Source: Hyphomicrobiaceae bacterium (lineage in GTDB: Bacteria > Pseudomonadota > Alphaproteobacteria > Rhizobiales > Hyphomicrobiaceae). Taken from it: a stretch of 64,000 nt of DNA. A model generated the notes under the pieces. It was not told the origin of the DNA. It saw only the letters and a list, made by a program, of their open reading frames with translations, and did no database searches. Of this stretch, positions 26,908 to 35,985 are shown in pieces; the first letter of the stretch is position 1; each line of letters begins with the position of its first letter. The stretch is taken from NCBI GenBank assembly GCA_020638055.1, contig JACKJH010000001.1, positions 620,001-684,000 on the forward strand. Direction: 5' to 3'. The translations under genes were made by a program, and so were the position numbers.

Positions 26908-28023
26908 ATGTCCACGCATTCCCTGCTTCTACTGCCCGGTGACGGTATCGGCGTCGAAATCATGGCCGAGGTCGAACGTATCATTGGCTTTCTCAACGGC
27001 CGCACTAACGGACCGAAGTTCGAGACGACGTCTGATCTTGTCGGCGGCGCCGCTTATGACGCACACGGCGTTTCGATTACGGAAGAAGCCATGGCCAAGG
27101 CCGTGGCGGCCGATGCCATCATTTTTGGCGCAGTGGGTGGGCCAAAGTGGGATTCTGTTCCCTACGAACATCGCCCGGAGGCGGGCCTGTTGCGGTTGAG
27201 AAAGGATCTGGACCTTTTTGCCAACCTTCGCCCAGCCATTTGTTACCCGGCGCTTGCCGATGCTTCCTCACTCAAGCGCGAGCTTGTCGAAGGGCTCGAC
27301 ATCCTCATTCTGCGTGAGCTGACGGGCGGCACCTATTTTGGCGAACCAAAGGAAATCGTGACGCTGGAGAATGGCGAGAAGCGTGCCGTTGACACGACAC
27401 TTTACAGCACCGGTGAAATCGACCGAATTGTGCGTATGGGGTTTGACCTTGCACGCAAGCGCCAGAACAAGGTGCACATGGCAGCCAAATGGAACGTGAT
27501 GCGGTCCGGCGTTCTTTGGCGCGACGTCACCGGCGCGGTTCACAAAAGCTATGCGCCCGATGTGGAATATCATGAAATCCTGGCAGACAACTGCGCCATG
27601 CAGCTCATTCGCCAACCCAAACAGTTCGACGTGGTTGTGACCGACAATTTGTTCGGCGACATACTTTCAGACGAAGCCGCAATGATGACTGGTTCGCTCG
27701 GCATGCTGCCTTCGGCCTCGTTGGGTGGCGTGGACGAAACGACGGGTAAGAGACGCGCGCTTTATGAACCCGTCCACGGTTCTGCTCCCGACATTGCAGG
27801 AAAAGGGCTGGCCAACCCGATTGCCATGATTGCCTCGTTTGCAATGGCGTTGCGGTATTCGTTTGACCTTAGCCGCGAAGCCGACATGGTTGAGGGAGCA
27901 ATTGCCAAGGTTCTGGAGCAGGGGCTTCGTACCGGAGACATTATGCAAGCGGGTATGACAAAGGTTGGTACCAAAGAAATGGGCGATGCCATCCTGAAGG
28001 AGTTGGAGGCAACATCCGCCTGA
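26908..28023 (+). CDS. leuB: 3-isopropylmalate dehydrogenase
   Basis: 371 residues. It oxidises and decarboxylates 3-isopropylmalate with NAD in leucine synthesis. LLLPGDGIGVEIM at the N terminus, substrate-binding RLRKDLDLFANLRPA, LRELTGGTYFGEP, catalytic Lys region VHMAAKWNVM, and NAD-binding EPVHGSAPDIAGKG are present. The magnesium-binding Asp residues are in TDNLFGDILSDEA. leuC and leuD are absent here. The following gene starts 24 bp downstream and may be co-transcribed. Confidence 0.97.
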   Translation: MSTHSLLLLPGDGIGVEIMAEVERIIGFLNGRTNGPKFETTSDLVGGAAYDAHGVSITEEAMAKAVAADAIIFGAVGGPKWDSVPYEHRPEAGLLRLRKDLDLFANLRPAICYPALADASSLKRELVEGLDILILRELTGGTYFGEPKEIVTLENGEKRAVDTTLYSTGEIDRIVRMGFDLARKRQNKVHMAAKWNVMRSGVLWRDVTGAVHKSYAPDVEYHEILADNCAMQLIRQPKQFDVVVTDNLFGDILSDEAAMMTGSLGMLPSASLGGVDETTGKRRALYEPVHGSAPDIAGKGLANPIAMIASFAMALRYSFDLSREADMVEGAIAKVLEQGLRTGDIMQAGMTKVGTKEMGDAILKELEATSA

Positions 28024-28047
28024 TCTGAAAGCGGCAGATTAAACCTG

Positions 28048-28884
28048 ATGGCCAGCAATCTCTCCAGCATCGGCTTCGTCTTCAAGGACGCGGAAGACTT
28101 TCACGTGCGCATGCTTACGCTCGCGGAAGAAACTCGCGAACGGCTCAAGTGCGGTGCTGGCGAGTATGCCATTTGGCGCTCGCGCACAGGTGCGGAAGTC
28201 TGGTTCCAGATCGCTCCACCGGATGGAGACGAGGAGCAGGCCACGATTCTCGGTCTGGCGCCGTTTTTTGAAGGCCGCAGCAGTGTTCCCGTGATGATGA
28301 CGGCTGCCTTGAAGCGGCCGGACGATACGCCGCTGGAAGGGTTGCTGCACGGCTGGGTGGCGCCGGATGGCCAAGGCGCTGGCGCCTACCCGCTGGCTTT
28401 TGAAGCGATCGACTTTGCCGCGCATGCCGGCCGCAGGCTGCCAGCCACCTGGCGTTGCCGGATTACAGGCTTCTGCCGCAATCTCAATGTGCACGAAGAT
28501 GCCAGTACTTTGCCGGAGATGGGCGAGGGACAGCGACTGGCTGATCGCGCCCTTATTCCGATTGGGCTTTTTCGCGACGAGGACGAGGAAAAAGGCGAAG
28601 GCGAAGGTGGAGGCGGAGACAAGGTTGAAGGTGCGTCGGGACTGGGTGGCAATGGTGAGAGCCCGTCGTCAATGCCTGAACCCACTGCCTGGATGACAGG
28701 GATCGTGCGCGCACACCGGCCTTTAGAGAACGAGGTTACCGGCCGCGCATTTCACTGGCTAAGCGTGGAGACGCTGGCAGCGACGATCGACCTTGTTGCG
28801 GATCCCGACATCGTCACGGGCGAGATCGCAGAGGGAAAAATCATCGAGGCTATGGCTTGGATGTTTGCGCGTGTGCTGGATTGA
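28048..28884 (+). CDS. Conserved hypothetical protein with acidic Gly/Glu linker
   Basis: 278 residues, soluble, no signal peptide. The N-terminal two-thirds are a mixed alpha/beta domain (FVFKDAEDFHVRMLTLAEE ... EYAIWRSRTGAEVWFQIAPP). An acidic low-complexity linker (DEDEEKGEGEGGGGDK) leads to a C-terminal region that resumes strands (GIVRAHRPLENEVTGRAFHW). The repeated word 'RxxLxNxxTGxxFHWxxVET' is typical of unannotated alphaproteobacterial proteins. Function unknown. Probably in an operon with leuB. Confidence 0.7.
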   Translation: MASNLSSIGFVFKDAEDFHVRMLTLAEETRERLKCGAGEYAIWRSRTGAEVWFQIAPPDGDEEQATILGLAPFFEGRSSVPVMMTAALKRPDDTPLEGLLHGWVAPDGQGAGAYPLAFEAIDFAAHAGRRLPATWRCRITGFCRNLNVHEDASTLPEMGEGQRLADRALIPIGLFRDEDEEKGEGEGGGGDKVEGASGLGGNGESPSSMPEPTAWMTGIVRAHRPLENEVTGRAFHWLSVETLAATIDLVADPDIVTGEIAEGKIIEAMAWMFARVLD

Positions 28885-28990
28885 AGCCAGGAGCCAAATT
28901 AACCCCTTGATGGGGGGTACGCCAGAGAGGTTTAAGGCACGGCGCATGGCACAACTGGCATTAAATTCGTCGCGTCAATTATTCGCATCT

Positions 28991-29093
28991 AGAGCGCATT
29001 CCGATCCGATTCCATCGGATCGGAATGCGCTCTAGCTTTTTGGTTTGGTCGCATTTTCTGCGACGAACCGGTACCCACTTCGTCGGAAAATGC
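28991..29093. repeat. Perfect type-C palindrome plus type-B repeat
   Basis: Type C here is a perfect 20-bp inverted repeat (28991-29010 and 29014-29033) with only a 3-nt spacer, built from AGAGCGCATTCCGATCCGAT. The type-B hairpin follows at 29051-29093 after the usual leader TTTTTGGTTTGGTC. They separate two convergent genes. Confidence 0.95.
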
Positions 29094-29108
29094 TCTAAGC
29101 TTATTGGC

Positions 29109-29633
29109 TCATACGGTTTGTTCGTCGGCGCATTTGCCGGGCTGGCCGGCGACGGATCCACGCGCCGTCCACGAGGGGCGCACCGGATCGCTGTGGGCTT
29201 TATCCACTGTGCGCGCGACGAAAAAGAACTCAAAGCAATTGCCGCCGACTTTTTTAACACGGAAACATCCGCCGGATGGGTCGGTATCGTAGATGGTGCA
29301 TAGCGTGCCTGTCTGAATGGACCAGTTTCCTTCAGACGTGCGGTTGGTGTCATTGTAGGAGAGGCGACCACTTTCTTCGTAGCTCTCGGTAAATGGACGG
29401 CCGTTGCCATATCGCCCTTCCACCGTCACGCCTGAAAACGTCTTTTGAATTTCCTCGTTACTCATCCATGAGTCATCTTTGGCCGAGGCGCCAGTGTGGG
29501 AGAAAACCGCTGTTGCAAACAATGAAACAGCGACAAATTTGACGATCAAAATGGATCGCTCGTTGCCGCCGCGCCGTGAAGCAACTCGCCTTGTTGTACC
29601 ACGCCAATCTGGCACCGACCGTTCGCCTGACAT
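29109..29633 (-). CDS. DUF995-like secreted protein
   Basis: 174 residues from ATG 29633, chosen because a consensus AAGGAGG lies 8 bases upstream. A basic N-terminal stretch precedes a hydrophobic signal or anchor (VKFVAVSLFATAVFSHTGASA). The mature part matches the DUF995 pattern: MSNEEIQKTFSGVTVEGRYG, the Gly-Asn-Trp strand, and paired Cys in TLCTIYDT, GGCFRV and GNCFEFFF. Found mainly in rhizobia; no function known. A shorter start at a TTG just before the hydrophobic stretch is possible. Confidence 0.75.
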   Translation of the reverse strand: MSGERSVPDWRGTTRRVASRRGGNERSILIVKFVAVSLFATAVFSHTGASAKDDSWMSNEEIQKTFSGVTVEGRYGNGRPFTESYEESGRLSYNDTNRTSEGNWSIQTGTLCTIYDTDPSGGCFRVKKVGGNCFEFFFVARTVDKAHSDPVRPSWTARGSVAGQPGKCADEQTV

Positions 29634-29848
29634 ACCAGTGCCTCCTTGCAACCGCCGTTTTTACCTCTGCGTCCCTCAAGTCACGCCGTCACAGCATTGT
29701 TGCGTGATAAACGTGAAATGCTCCCTCCCTCGTTAAGAGCAAGCGAAGCAATGGTGACTGGTCACTATCAAACGAAATTGGCGTGAACTGGGCTTTGGGG
29801 CCGGGCGTGTTGGTATTGCATCCGGCGCCCCAAACTTGTGTGGCGGGC

Positions 29849-30406
29849 TCAAGCCGTTTGGCGATTTGGCACTTCGCGCCCGGCCATGCGTTCCATGGTG
29901 CCGTCGTTGTCGACGATGCGGTGTTTCACGGCGCCGACCACGTGGAGGATGATTGCGGCGATCAACAGATTGCCGCCAAGACCGTGGATGACCTCACCTG
30001 CTTCATGCAGGAACTCGTTCTCACCGAAAGCTGGGATTGCAAACAGCCCGAACACGTCAATTGGGCGGTTTTTGCCAAGTGACATGGCGATGCCGGAGAG
30101 CGGCATGAATAAAGTGCCCAACAGCAAGAACCAATGGGTGATTTTTGCTGTGATCTCCTGCCACGCGGGCACCTTGGACATGGGGACGGGAAAGCCCTGG
30201 GTGAGGCGCCAACCCAGACGCCACAAGGCGAAGGCGAGAACTGCAACACCGAGCCCCTTATGCCACCACATCAAAAATGACTTTGTCTCACCCTTCGCCA
30301 TGTCCTCAAGGATCAAGCCGAAGGCCAGCATACCAATCATCGCCAGGGCCAGCAGCCAATGCAGGCCCACGGTCATTGAACTCAACTTATTGCTTTGATC
30401 TTTCAT
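29849..30406 (-). CDS. Cytochrome b561
   Basis: 185 residues from ATG 30406. A four-helix membrane dihaem cytochrome of the bacterial b561 family (YodB/YceJ type), thought to move electrons between quinol and periplasmic acceptors such as superoxide. His ligands occur in VGLHWLLALAM, WWHKGLGVAVL and in the last helix ILHVVGAVKHRI. Two further His lie in THWFLLLG and GEVIHGLGG. The longer upstream frame lacks homology. Confidence 0.92.
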   Translation of the reverse strand: MKDQSNKLSSMTVGLHWLLALAMIGMLAFGLILEDMAKGETKSFLMWWHKGLGVAVLAFALWRLGWRLTQGFPVPMSKVPAWQEITAKITHWFLLLGTLFMPLSGIAMSLGKNRPIDVFGLFAIPAFGENEFLHEAGEVIHGLGGNLLIAAIILHVVGAVKHRIVDNDGTMERMAGREVPNRQTA

Positions 30407-30715
30407 GCGTTTGTACCTATTTTTGCGTATAACCAATTCGTAATGCCGATCACATAACGGTAAGTTTCGTCCGAACCCGTCGCGCTGCATACATGGGTTG
30501 CTGTATTGGCATGGCGGGGAGAAAAACTGGGATGTCGGGGGCGTGAATTTTTTCGGTTATCGTCGACCAAAGGCCCATGCCTTGGCGCGGAGTGGAGAGA
30601 TCACCTTGAATAGTGACGCCAGCACGCGTATGGGATCGCGATTGTAGAGCTCTCGCTATTTAATTGAGCGCCGGCCAAGATCGGACCGCGCGCCGCAAGA
30701 TGCAAGGAATTTGCC
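30407..30715. other. Intergenic region upstream of asd
   Basis: 309 bp between divergent genes. No reading frame, lysine-riboswitch-like helix or dispersed repeat is seen. The asd ribosome-binding site AAGGA lies at 30701-30705. Confidence 0.4.
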
Positions 30716-31744
30716 ATGGGCTACAGGGTTGCTGTCGTTGGTGCCACCGGCAACGTTGGCCGTGAAATGTTGAACGTTCTCCACGAACGTAACTTTCCCG
30801 CAGACGAGGTCATTGCTTTGGCGTCACGCCGATCAATCGGCACTGAAGTCTCCTATGGCGATGCCACGCTGAAATGCAAAGACCTGGAGAATTTCGATTT
30901 CTCAGGCGTTGACTTCTGCCTGATGTCGGCGGGTTCGAGTGTATCGAAGGAGTGGGCTCCCAGGATCGGCAAGCAGGGTTGCGTCGTGATCGACAACTCT
31001 TCGTGCTGGCGGTATGACCAGGACGTGCCGTTGATCGTGCCCGAAGTCAATGCCGAGGCGATCAGCGGCTATACCAAGAAGAACATCATCGCAAATCCGA
31101 ACTGCTCGACGGCGCAGCTCGTCGTAGCGCTTAAGCCGCTGCATGATGCCGCCACTATCAAGCGCGCTGTGGTTTCCACCTATCAATCGGTTTCAGGTGC
31201 AGGCAAAGACGCGATGGACGAACTTTGGCAGCAGACCAAGGCCAAGTACGTACCGGGCACCGAGGTGGAGCCGAAAAAGTTTACCAAGGAGATCGCCTTC
31301 AACTGCATTCCTCACATCGACGTCTTCATGGAAGACGGCTTCACCAAAGAGGAATGGAAGATGATGGTGGAAACCAAGAAGATCTTGGATCCCAAGATCA
31401 AGCTCACCGCTACATGCGTGCGCGTGCCGGTGTTCGTTGGGCATTCCGAAGCCGTCAACCTGGAATTTGAAAAGCCGATTACGGCTGATGAAGCACGTGA
31501 GGTCCTGCGCGATGCGCCTGGCATTGCCGTTCTGGATAAGCGTGAGCCGGGCGGATATGCGACACCTGTCGAGTGTGCGGGCGAGTTCGATACGTATGTC
31601 TCACGAATCCGCGAAGACGGGACCGTGGAGAACGGCCTTGTGCTTTGGATCGTATCCGACAACCTGTTGAAGGGTGCAGCACTCAACACGATCCAGATCG
31701 CGGAAACGATGATCGCGCGCAAAATGCTGAACAAGGCGGCGTAA
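30716..31744 (+). CDS. asd: Aspartate-semialdehyde dehydrogenase
   Basis: 342 residues. It reduces aspartyl phosphate to aspartate semialdehyde, the branch point to lysine/DAP, threonine and methionine. NADP-binding VGATGNVGREML at the N terminus, the catalytic Cys in ANPNCSTAQL, and substrate-binding CVRVPVFVGHSEAV are intact. The product feeds DapA and then DapB (23875-24681). A clean terminator follows. Confidence 0.97.
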   Translation: MGYRVAVVGATGNVGREMLNVLHERNFPADEVIALASRRSIGTEVSYGDATLKCKDLENFDFSGVDFCLMSAGSSVSKEWAPRIGKQGCVVIDNSSCWRYDQDVPLIVPEVNAEAISGYTKKNIIANPNCSTAQLVVALKPLHDAATIKRAVVSTYQSVSGAGKDAMDELWQQTKAKYVPGTEVEPKKFTKEIAFNCIPHIDVFMEDGFTKEEWKMMVETKKILDPKIKLTATCVRVPVFVGHSEAVNLEFEKPITADEAREVLRDAPGIAVLDKREPGGYATPVECAGEFDTYVSRIREDGTVENGLVLWIVSDNLLKGAALNTIQIAETMIARKMLNKAA

Positions 31745-31802
31745 CGCAGGCGTTGGTGCACGTTTCGTCTGCTTTGTAGACGTCGGCAATAGTTCAAAAA
31801 TG

Positions 31803-31836
31803 CGGGGACGATCCGATTTGGACCGTCCCCGTTTTT
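31803..31836. terminator. Rho-independent terminator of asd
   Basis: Stem CGGGGACG / CGTCCCCG (31803-31810, 31824-31831) is followed by five T residues. An A-run before the stem would make it work for the convergent TadG-like gene as well. Confidence 0.92.
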
Positions 31837-31857
31837 CTTCTCAAGAGTGCCGCTGTC

Positions 31858-33189
31858 TTATTTCGCGAGGTATAGTGTCGAGATCCTCAGCGCGATGTCG
31901 CGAAAAGCCTGCCGCAAGGCATCGCCGCTGCTCGTATTGAAGAACATTGAATCGTCGGTCGCGCATTGCTTCAAAGTCTGCACCGCCTGTCCACTCGACT
32001 GCAACTTGAAGCCGACGGTATAGACCGTGATGCCGGCGGCTTTCATGTTGGTGCACAACGTCCGTGCCTGAGTAGTGGATGATCCGTTCGGAGCCGACCC
32101 TGTGCCGACCGGGAAACCCTCATCGTATTGCGTGTTGTATTCGCCGTCTGTCATCAGAATAGCGATCTTGCGCAGGCCTTTATGGTTGTAGGCACCTGCA
32201 CGGCTGGTTGGCGGTACTCTTTGCGCCCAATTTGGCGAGAGCATGTACCAGGCCCAGGCTGTTCCCAGATGACCTGCCGTGTTGCCGCTTGCCTGGTATT
32301 GATCTATTGCGTTCTTGAGCATGGACTTGTCCGAGGTGAGTGGGATCACCGAACCGGACTTGGGCATGCATTCGCCTTCGCGTGAGTAGAACTTGCCCAG
32401 CTTGTTTTGTCCGTTTGGTGGTGCATCGGTAAACGCTTCCGAGCCGGTGCGCTCAGTTGCACATTGCGGATCAAGATAGTAGTTCTTGCGATCAACGCGT
32501 ACCTTTTGGGGACCGTTAGAAACGACCTCTGCTGCCCAGTTCTTTTCGATGTTGATTGCCTCAGAGAATGGGACAAGCGATATACGCGTCTTGTCCGTTT
32601 CCGTCAGCAATACGATGTCGATCAGGTCCTTTGCGGCATCCTGAAGGTCGCTCAGTTTTTGACCGCGCATTGAACCCGTGATGTCGAGCATCATTGCGAT
32701 TTCCACTTCGCCTTCACCATTGCCACCAGCGGCGACCTGGGCGCGGGCGATTGCTTCGCTCTCCTCAAGCAGGGGCAATCGTTCGATTCCGGTTATGTTG
32801 AGGAACGGGGTTTTCACATAAGATTGGCCGTTGGCCTCCATTGCCAGGTTATCGCTGGTCGGATGGAAATCGACGGTGTCATCGACAACGGTGATATTCG
32901 CAGTGTTTTCCTTGTAGTACCTGCGCGCAGCTGCAATTGCGGCGCTCACGTTGCTGTTGTCGACCTGCAACGACCGAGCGCCAGCAAGGACGGCGGCATC
33001 AACTGCCGATTTTGTTGTATTGCGTGCTGAAACCCAACGGCTGATGTCCACCGCGCCAGCTACGAACATTACCAAGAGCGAGAAGAGCAGCCCTGTCATG
33101 AGGGCTATGGCGCCTTTCTCGTTACAGCGCATTCGCGGTATCAACGCGCAGACCCGGCTGCGTGTCGTCGTGCTACAAATCCTGAACAT
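31858..33189 (-). CDS. TadG-like protein with von Willebrand factor A domain
   Basis: 443 residues from ATG 33189 (GGAGAG upstream). N-terminal basic stretch, then the TadE/TadG-type membrane helix GAIALMTGLLFSLLVMFVAGAVDISR, followed by SAVDAAVLAGARSL. The rest is a vWA domain: MIDAS motif DITGSM with its preceding strand VEIAMML, later ILMTDGEYN. Several Cys pairs (QCATE, GECMP, LCTNM, QCATD) suggest disulfides outside the cell. TadG proteins belong to Flp/Tad pilus systems, yet no other tad gene is near, so this may be an orphan surface protein. Confidence 0.85.
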   Translation of the reverse strand: MFRICSTTTRSRVCALIPRMRCNEKGAIALMTGLLFSLLVMFVAGAVDISRWVSARNTTKSAVDAAVLAGARSLQVDNSNVSAAIAAARRYYKENTANITVVDDTVDFHPTSDNLAMEANGQSYVKTPFLNITGIERLPLLEESEAIARAQVAAGGNGEGEVEIAMMLDITGSMRGQKLSDLQDAAKDLIDIVLLTETDKTRISLVPFSEAINIEKNWAAEVVSNGPQKVRVDRKNYYLDPQCATERTGSEAFTDAPPNGQNKLGKFYSREGECMPKSGSVIPLTSDKSMLKNAIDQYQASGNTAGHLGTAWAWYMLSPNWAQRVPPTSRAGAYNHKGLRKIAILMTDGEYNTQYDEGFPVGTGSAPNGSSTTQARTLCTNMKAAGITVYTVGFKLQSSGQAVQTLKQCATDDSMFFNTSSGDALRQAFRDIALRISTLYLAK

Positions 33190-33530
33190 TTTTGACTCTC
33201 CGACCAAGCTGCTTTTTTGGTTGCGCTTTTGTGCGTATATGGAGAGTAGTTGTGCGAAAACTGATAAAATATAAATGCGCAAACTAATTGTAATTCGTTG
33301 TAAAACAAGCATTGCTCGACTGAATTAAAACTGATGATTTTTTTTAACGTTTCAAAAACGATTGAAAATCGTTGGTGATAGCAAACAGTGCACGGCAGGT
33401 CTTTGCGCAGCATTCACTCCTCGCGCCTGCAATGGTTGTTTTTTAGGAAAAACAGTAAATGTGCCGAGGTTGCGGACACGCAACCTTGACGGCCTCAACG
33501 GAGGCAACCCGCTCTATTTTCTCTTATTTG
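33190..33530. other. AT-rich leader region of the TadG-like gene
   Basis: 341 bp. AT-rich around 33260-33360, which suits the promoter of the minus-strand gene. One perfect 8-bp hairpin, AGGTTGCG-GACA-CGCAACCT, lies at 33467-33486. The sequence CGCTCTATTTTCTCTTATTT before 33531 resembles the linker of the composite repeat elements. Confidence 0.45.
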
Positions 33531-33636
33531 GAGCAGGTTTTTCACGCTGAACCGCTTCACACTTCAGCTAAACATGCTCTTTTCCTGAAGCAGGTTTTTC
33601 ACGCTGAACCGCTTCACACTTCAGCTAAACATGCTC
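33531..33636. repeat. Two tandem type-A palindromic repeats
   Basis: Units at 33531-33579 and about 33588-33636 (57-bp period). Both have GCAGG in place of GCATG in the left arm, so the outer stem has one mismatch. Both loops are CCGCTTCACAC. Confidence 0.93.
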
Positions 33637-33662
33637 GAATTCCATATTCGATTTGAATCGCT

Positions 33663-33701
33663 AGAGCGCTTTTTGATCCGATGGAATCGGATCAGCGCTC
33701 T
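33663..33701. repeat. Type-C palindrome
   Basis: AGAGCGCTTTTTGATCCGAT followed by GGA and ATCGGATCAGCGCTCT. The inner GATCCGAT / ATCGGATC arms are perfect, and the ends AGAGCGCT / AGCGCTCT are too. Confidence 0.92.
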
Positions 33702-33859
33702 AGTGTTCCGACTCTGACGCTTGGTTCCCTGTCGGGCCCCGACGCGTCAGCCCGGAACTCTAGCATTCTCATTATTTGTGTTCTGGATTCACGATCGTTT
33801 GACGACCTTCTCCCGGGAATCAAACGTTCGATCCAGAACACCAACTTTTTGGTTTGGGC

Positions 33860-33904
33860 GCATTTTCTGCGACGAACCGGTATCCACTTCGTCGGAAAAT
33901 AAGC
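33860..33904. repeat. Type-B palindromic repeat
   Basis: GCATTTTC, CGACGAA-CCGGTATCCAC-TTCGTCG and GAAAAT are present. The right arm ends GAAAATAAGC instead of GAAAATGC, a small insertion. The leader reads TTTTGGTTTGGGC. Confidence 0.88.
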
Positions 33905-34033
33905 TAGCTGAATCTCACGCGCCATTTTGAGCGTGACGAATTCAATTGGCCTCGCCCAAACCTCGACTTTCGTCGTAGCTGCTTGACTTTGTCGCCGCTA
34001 ATTAATCTGCATTAAGCCATGCGATCACGTTTA

Positions 34034-34051
34034 TGTGACACTTTTGTGACA
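34034..34051. promoter_or_regulatory. Candidate Pho box (PhoB site) upstream of pit
   Basis: Two TGTGACA words lie at 34034-34040 and 34045-34051, exactly 11 bp apart. On the other strand this reads TGTCACA-AAAG-TGTCACA, very close to the PhoB consensus of two 11-bp CTGTCAT units with AT-rich spacers. It sits 89 bp upstream of the Pit phosphate transporter start, so PhoB control of this gene is a reasonable prediction. Confidence 0.75.
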
Positions 34052-34139
34052 ATATTTTTTTGGTCCTGACGCGCAATTCAGAGCGACTGCTCTCCTCCGG
34101 GGCACGTGTTTACGGCCAGCTTAATTTTCAGGTAGCCAA

Positions 34140-35705
34140 ATGCGAGTCTCGAAAATCGAGAAGGCTATGAATGTCAACCGCAAGGAGTTGATGCGGTTCA
34201 GCACAAGCCTCTTATTCATTATTGCCATCATGTTGTTCACGACCGTTCGTGTTGATAATTCCGAGCACGGCGTGTTGCTGGTCGTTGCCGCCATGATCGG
34301 CGGTTACATGGCGATGAACATTGGTGCCAACGACGTTGCCAACAACGTCGGCCCAGCGGTCGGTTCTCACGCCATTACTTTATTTGGCGCCATAGCTATC
34401 GCGGCACTTTTTGAGGCGGGCGGTGCGCTGATTGCTGGCGGGGACGTTGTCGGCACAATTAAAAATGGCATCATAAACCCAGAACTGATCGGTAATTCCG
34501 ATACGTTCATCTGGCTGATGATTGCTGCTCTACTCGCCGCCGCGATCTGGCTCAACATCGCGACGTCGATTGGCGCGCCCGTGTCGACAACACATTCGAT
34601 TGTCGGGGGTGTGCTGGGCGCTGGCGTGGCCGCGGGCGGCTGGGGCATTGCCAATTGGAGCACGGTTATCCAGATCGCTGCGAGCTGGATCATTTCTCCG
34701 GTACTCGGCGGAATTATTGCTGCAGCTTTCCTGTATCTCATCAAGCGAACCATCACCTATCGAGATGACGTTACTGCTGCGGCAAGACGGATCGTTCCAA
34801 CTCTAATTGCGCTGATGGCATGGGCGTTTGCCACCTACATCATGCTGAAAGGCGTCAAGCATATCTGGAAGGTTTCTTTTCCGTTGGCTGCACTGATTGG
34901 CCTTGGATTCGCGGCTTTGGTTTTCATGCTTGTACGTCCGAGCATCGCCCGCAAGGCCGACAGCATGGCCAACCATAAAGACAGCGTGAATGAACTTTTC
35001 ACCATACCGCTGATTTTTGCTGCGGCGTTACTGAGCTTCGCGCACGGGGCGAATGACGTTGCGAATGCGGTTGGTCCGTTGGCAGGCATCAATGAAGCCA
35101 TAGCCACCGGCGGCGTTTCAACGAAGGCACATATTCCACTTTGGGTGATGCTGGTCGGGGCCATCGGCATATCGCTGGGGCTTGCGCTTTACGGGCCAAA
35201 ACTCATTCGCACTGTTGGTTCGGAGATCACCGAACTGGACAAAATTCGTGCGTTCTGCATCGCGATGGCGGCGGCCCTTACCGTCATCTTAGCATCCCAA
35301 CTCGGCCTGCCAGTCAGCTCCACGCATATTGCTGTCGGCGGCGTATTTGGCGTTGGGTTTTTGCGTGAATTTCTGAAAGTCAGCTATGCGCGAATGCTGG
35401 AAGATATTCGCTATCATCATCAGGTGGAGGGGACCAGTCCGGAAGCTGTCGAGGAATTCATCGCGCGCTTTGAAAAAGCCAACGTGACCAAACGAGGCGT
35501 GCTGCTGGAGGAGCTCAAAAAGAAGAACGGCTCGCAGATTTTGCACAAGGCGGAGCGCAAGGGACTCGGCCGTATTCACCGTCTGGAGCTGGTTAAACGC
35601 TCAATGCTGTTCATGATCGCCGCGGCATGGGTCGTCACTGTGCCGCTGGCGGGAGTTCTGGCAGCCATGATCTTTTTTATGATCCGAGGAATTCTCATCC
35701 CGTGA
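34140..35705 (+). CDS. pit: Low-affinity inorganic phosphate transporter, PiT family
   Basis: 521 residues, about 11 membrane helices. The two inverted PiT signature repeats are clear: GANDVANNVGPAVGS near residue 61 and GANDVANAVGPLAG in the second half, with GAPVSTTHSIVGGVLG and GLPVSSTHIAVGGVFG behind each. It imports phosphate (usually as metal phosphate) with protons or sodium. A long hydrophilic loop with a coiled-coil-like stretch (EEFIARFEKANVTKR) precedes the last helix. Met at 34167 is an alternative start. A Pho box lies upstream and a second phosphate transporter downstream. Confidence 0.95.
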   Translation: MRVSKIEKAMNVNRKELMRFSTSLLFIIAIMLFTTVRVDNSEHGVLLVVAAMIGGYMAMNIGANDVANNVGPAVGSHAITLFGAIAIAALFEAGGALIAGGDVVGTIKNGIINPELIGNSDTFIWLMIAALLAAAIWLNIATSIGAPVSTTHSIVGGVLGAGVAAGGWGIANWSTVIQIAASWIISPVLGGIIAAAFLYLIKRTITYRDDVTAAARRIVPTLIALMAWAFATYIMLKGVKHIWKVSFPLAALIGLGFAALVFMLVRPSIARKADSMANHKDSVNELFTIPLIFAAALLSFAHGANDVANAVGPLAGINEAIATGGVSTKAHIPLWVMLVGAIGISLGLALYGPKLIRTVGSEITELDKIRAFCIAMAAALTVILASQLGLPVSSTHIAVGGVFGVGFLREFLKVSYARMLEDIRYHHQVEGTSPEAVEEFIARFEKANVTKRGVLLEELKKKNGSQILHKAERKGLGRIHRLELVKRSMLFMIAAAWVVTVPLAGVLAAMIFFMIRGILIP

Positions 35706-35985
35706 ACAACCTGTCCGGCTTCAAACTTCGGGCGAGGCCGAAATCAAATGTGCGCCACCGCACTTCGACGGCTACCGACATGGAAATTGGGCACGACGTT
35801 CTTCAACTTCTCCTGGTTGCAAACCGACTTCGATTGACTGTGCGTCCGCGAAGCTCTCGTGTGGCGGACACCATGCGGCTACGCGGCGCTCACCTGTCAC
35901 AAGACCCTATGGCGGGCGTTGCTCGTTTTCAGATTGTCGCGGACAAACCGGACCTTGAAGCAAAGCAGTCAGGCGTTACAGAAAC

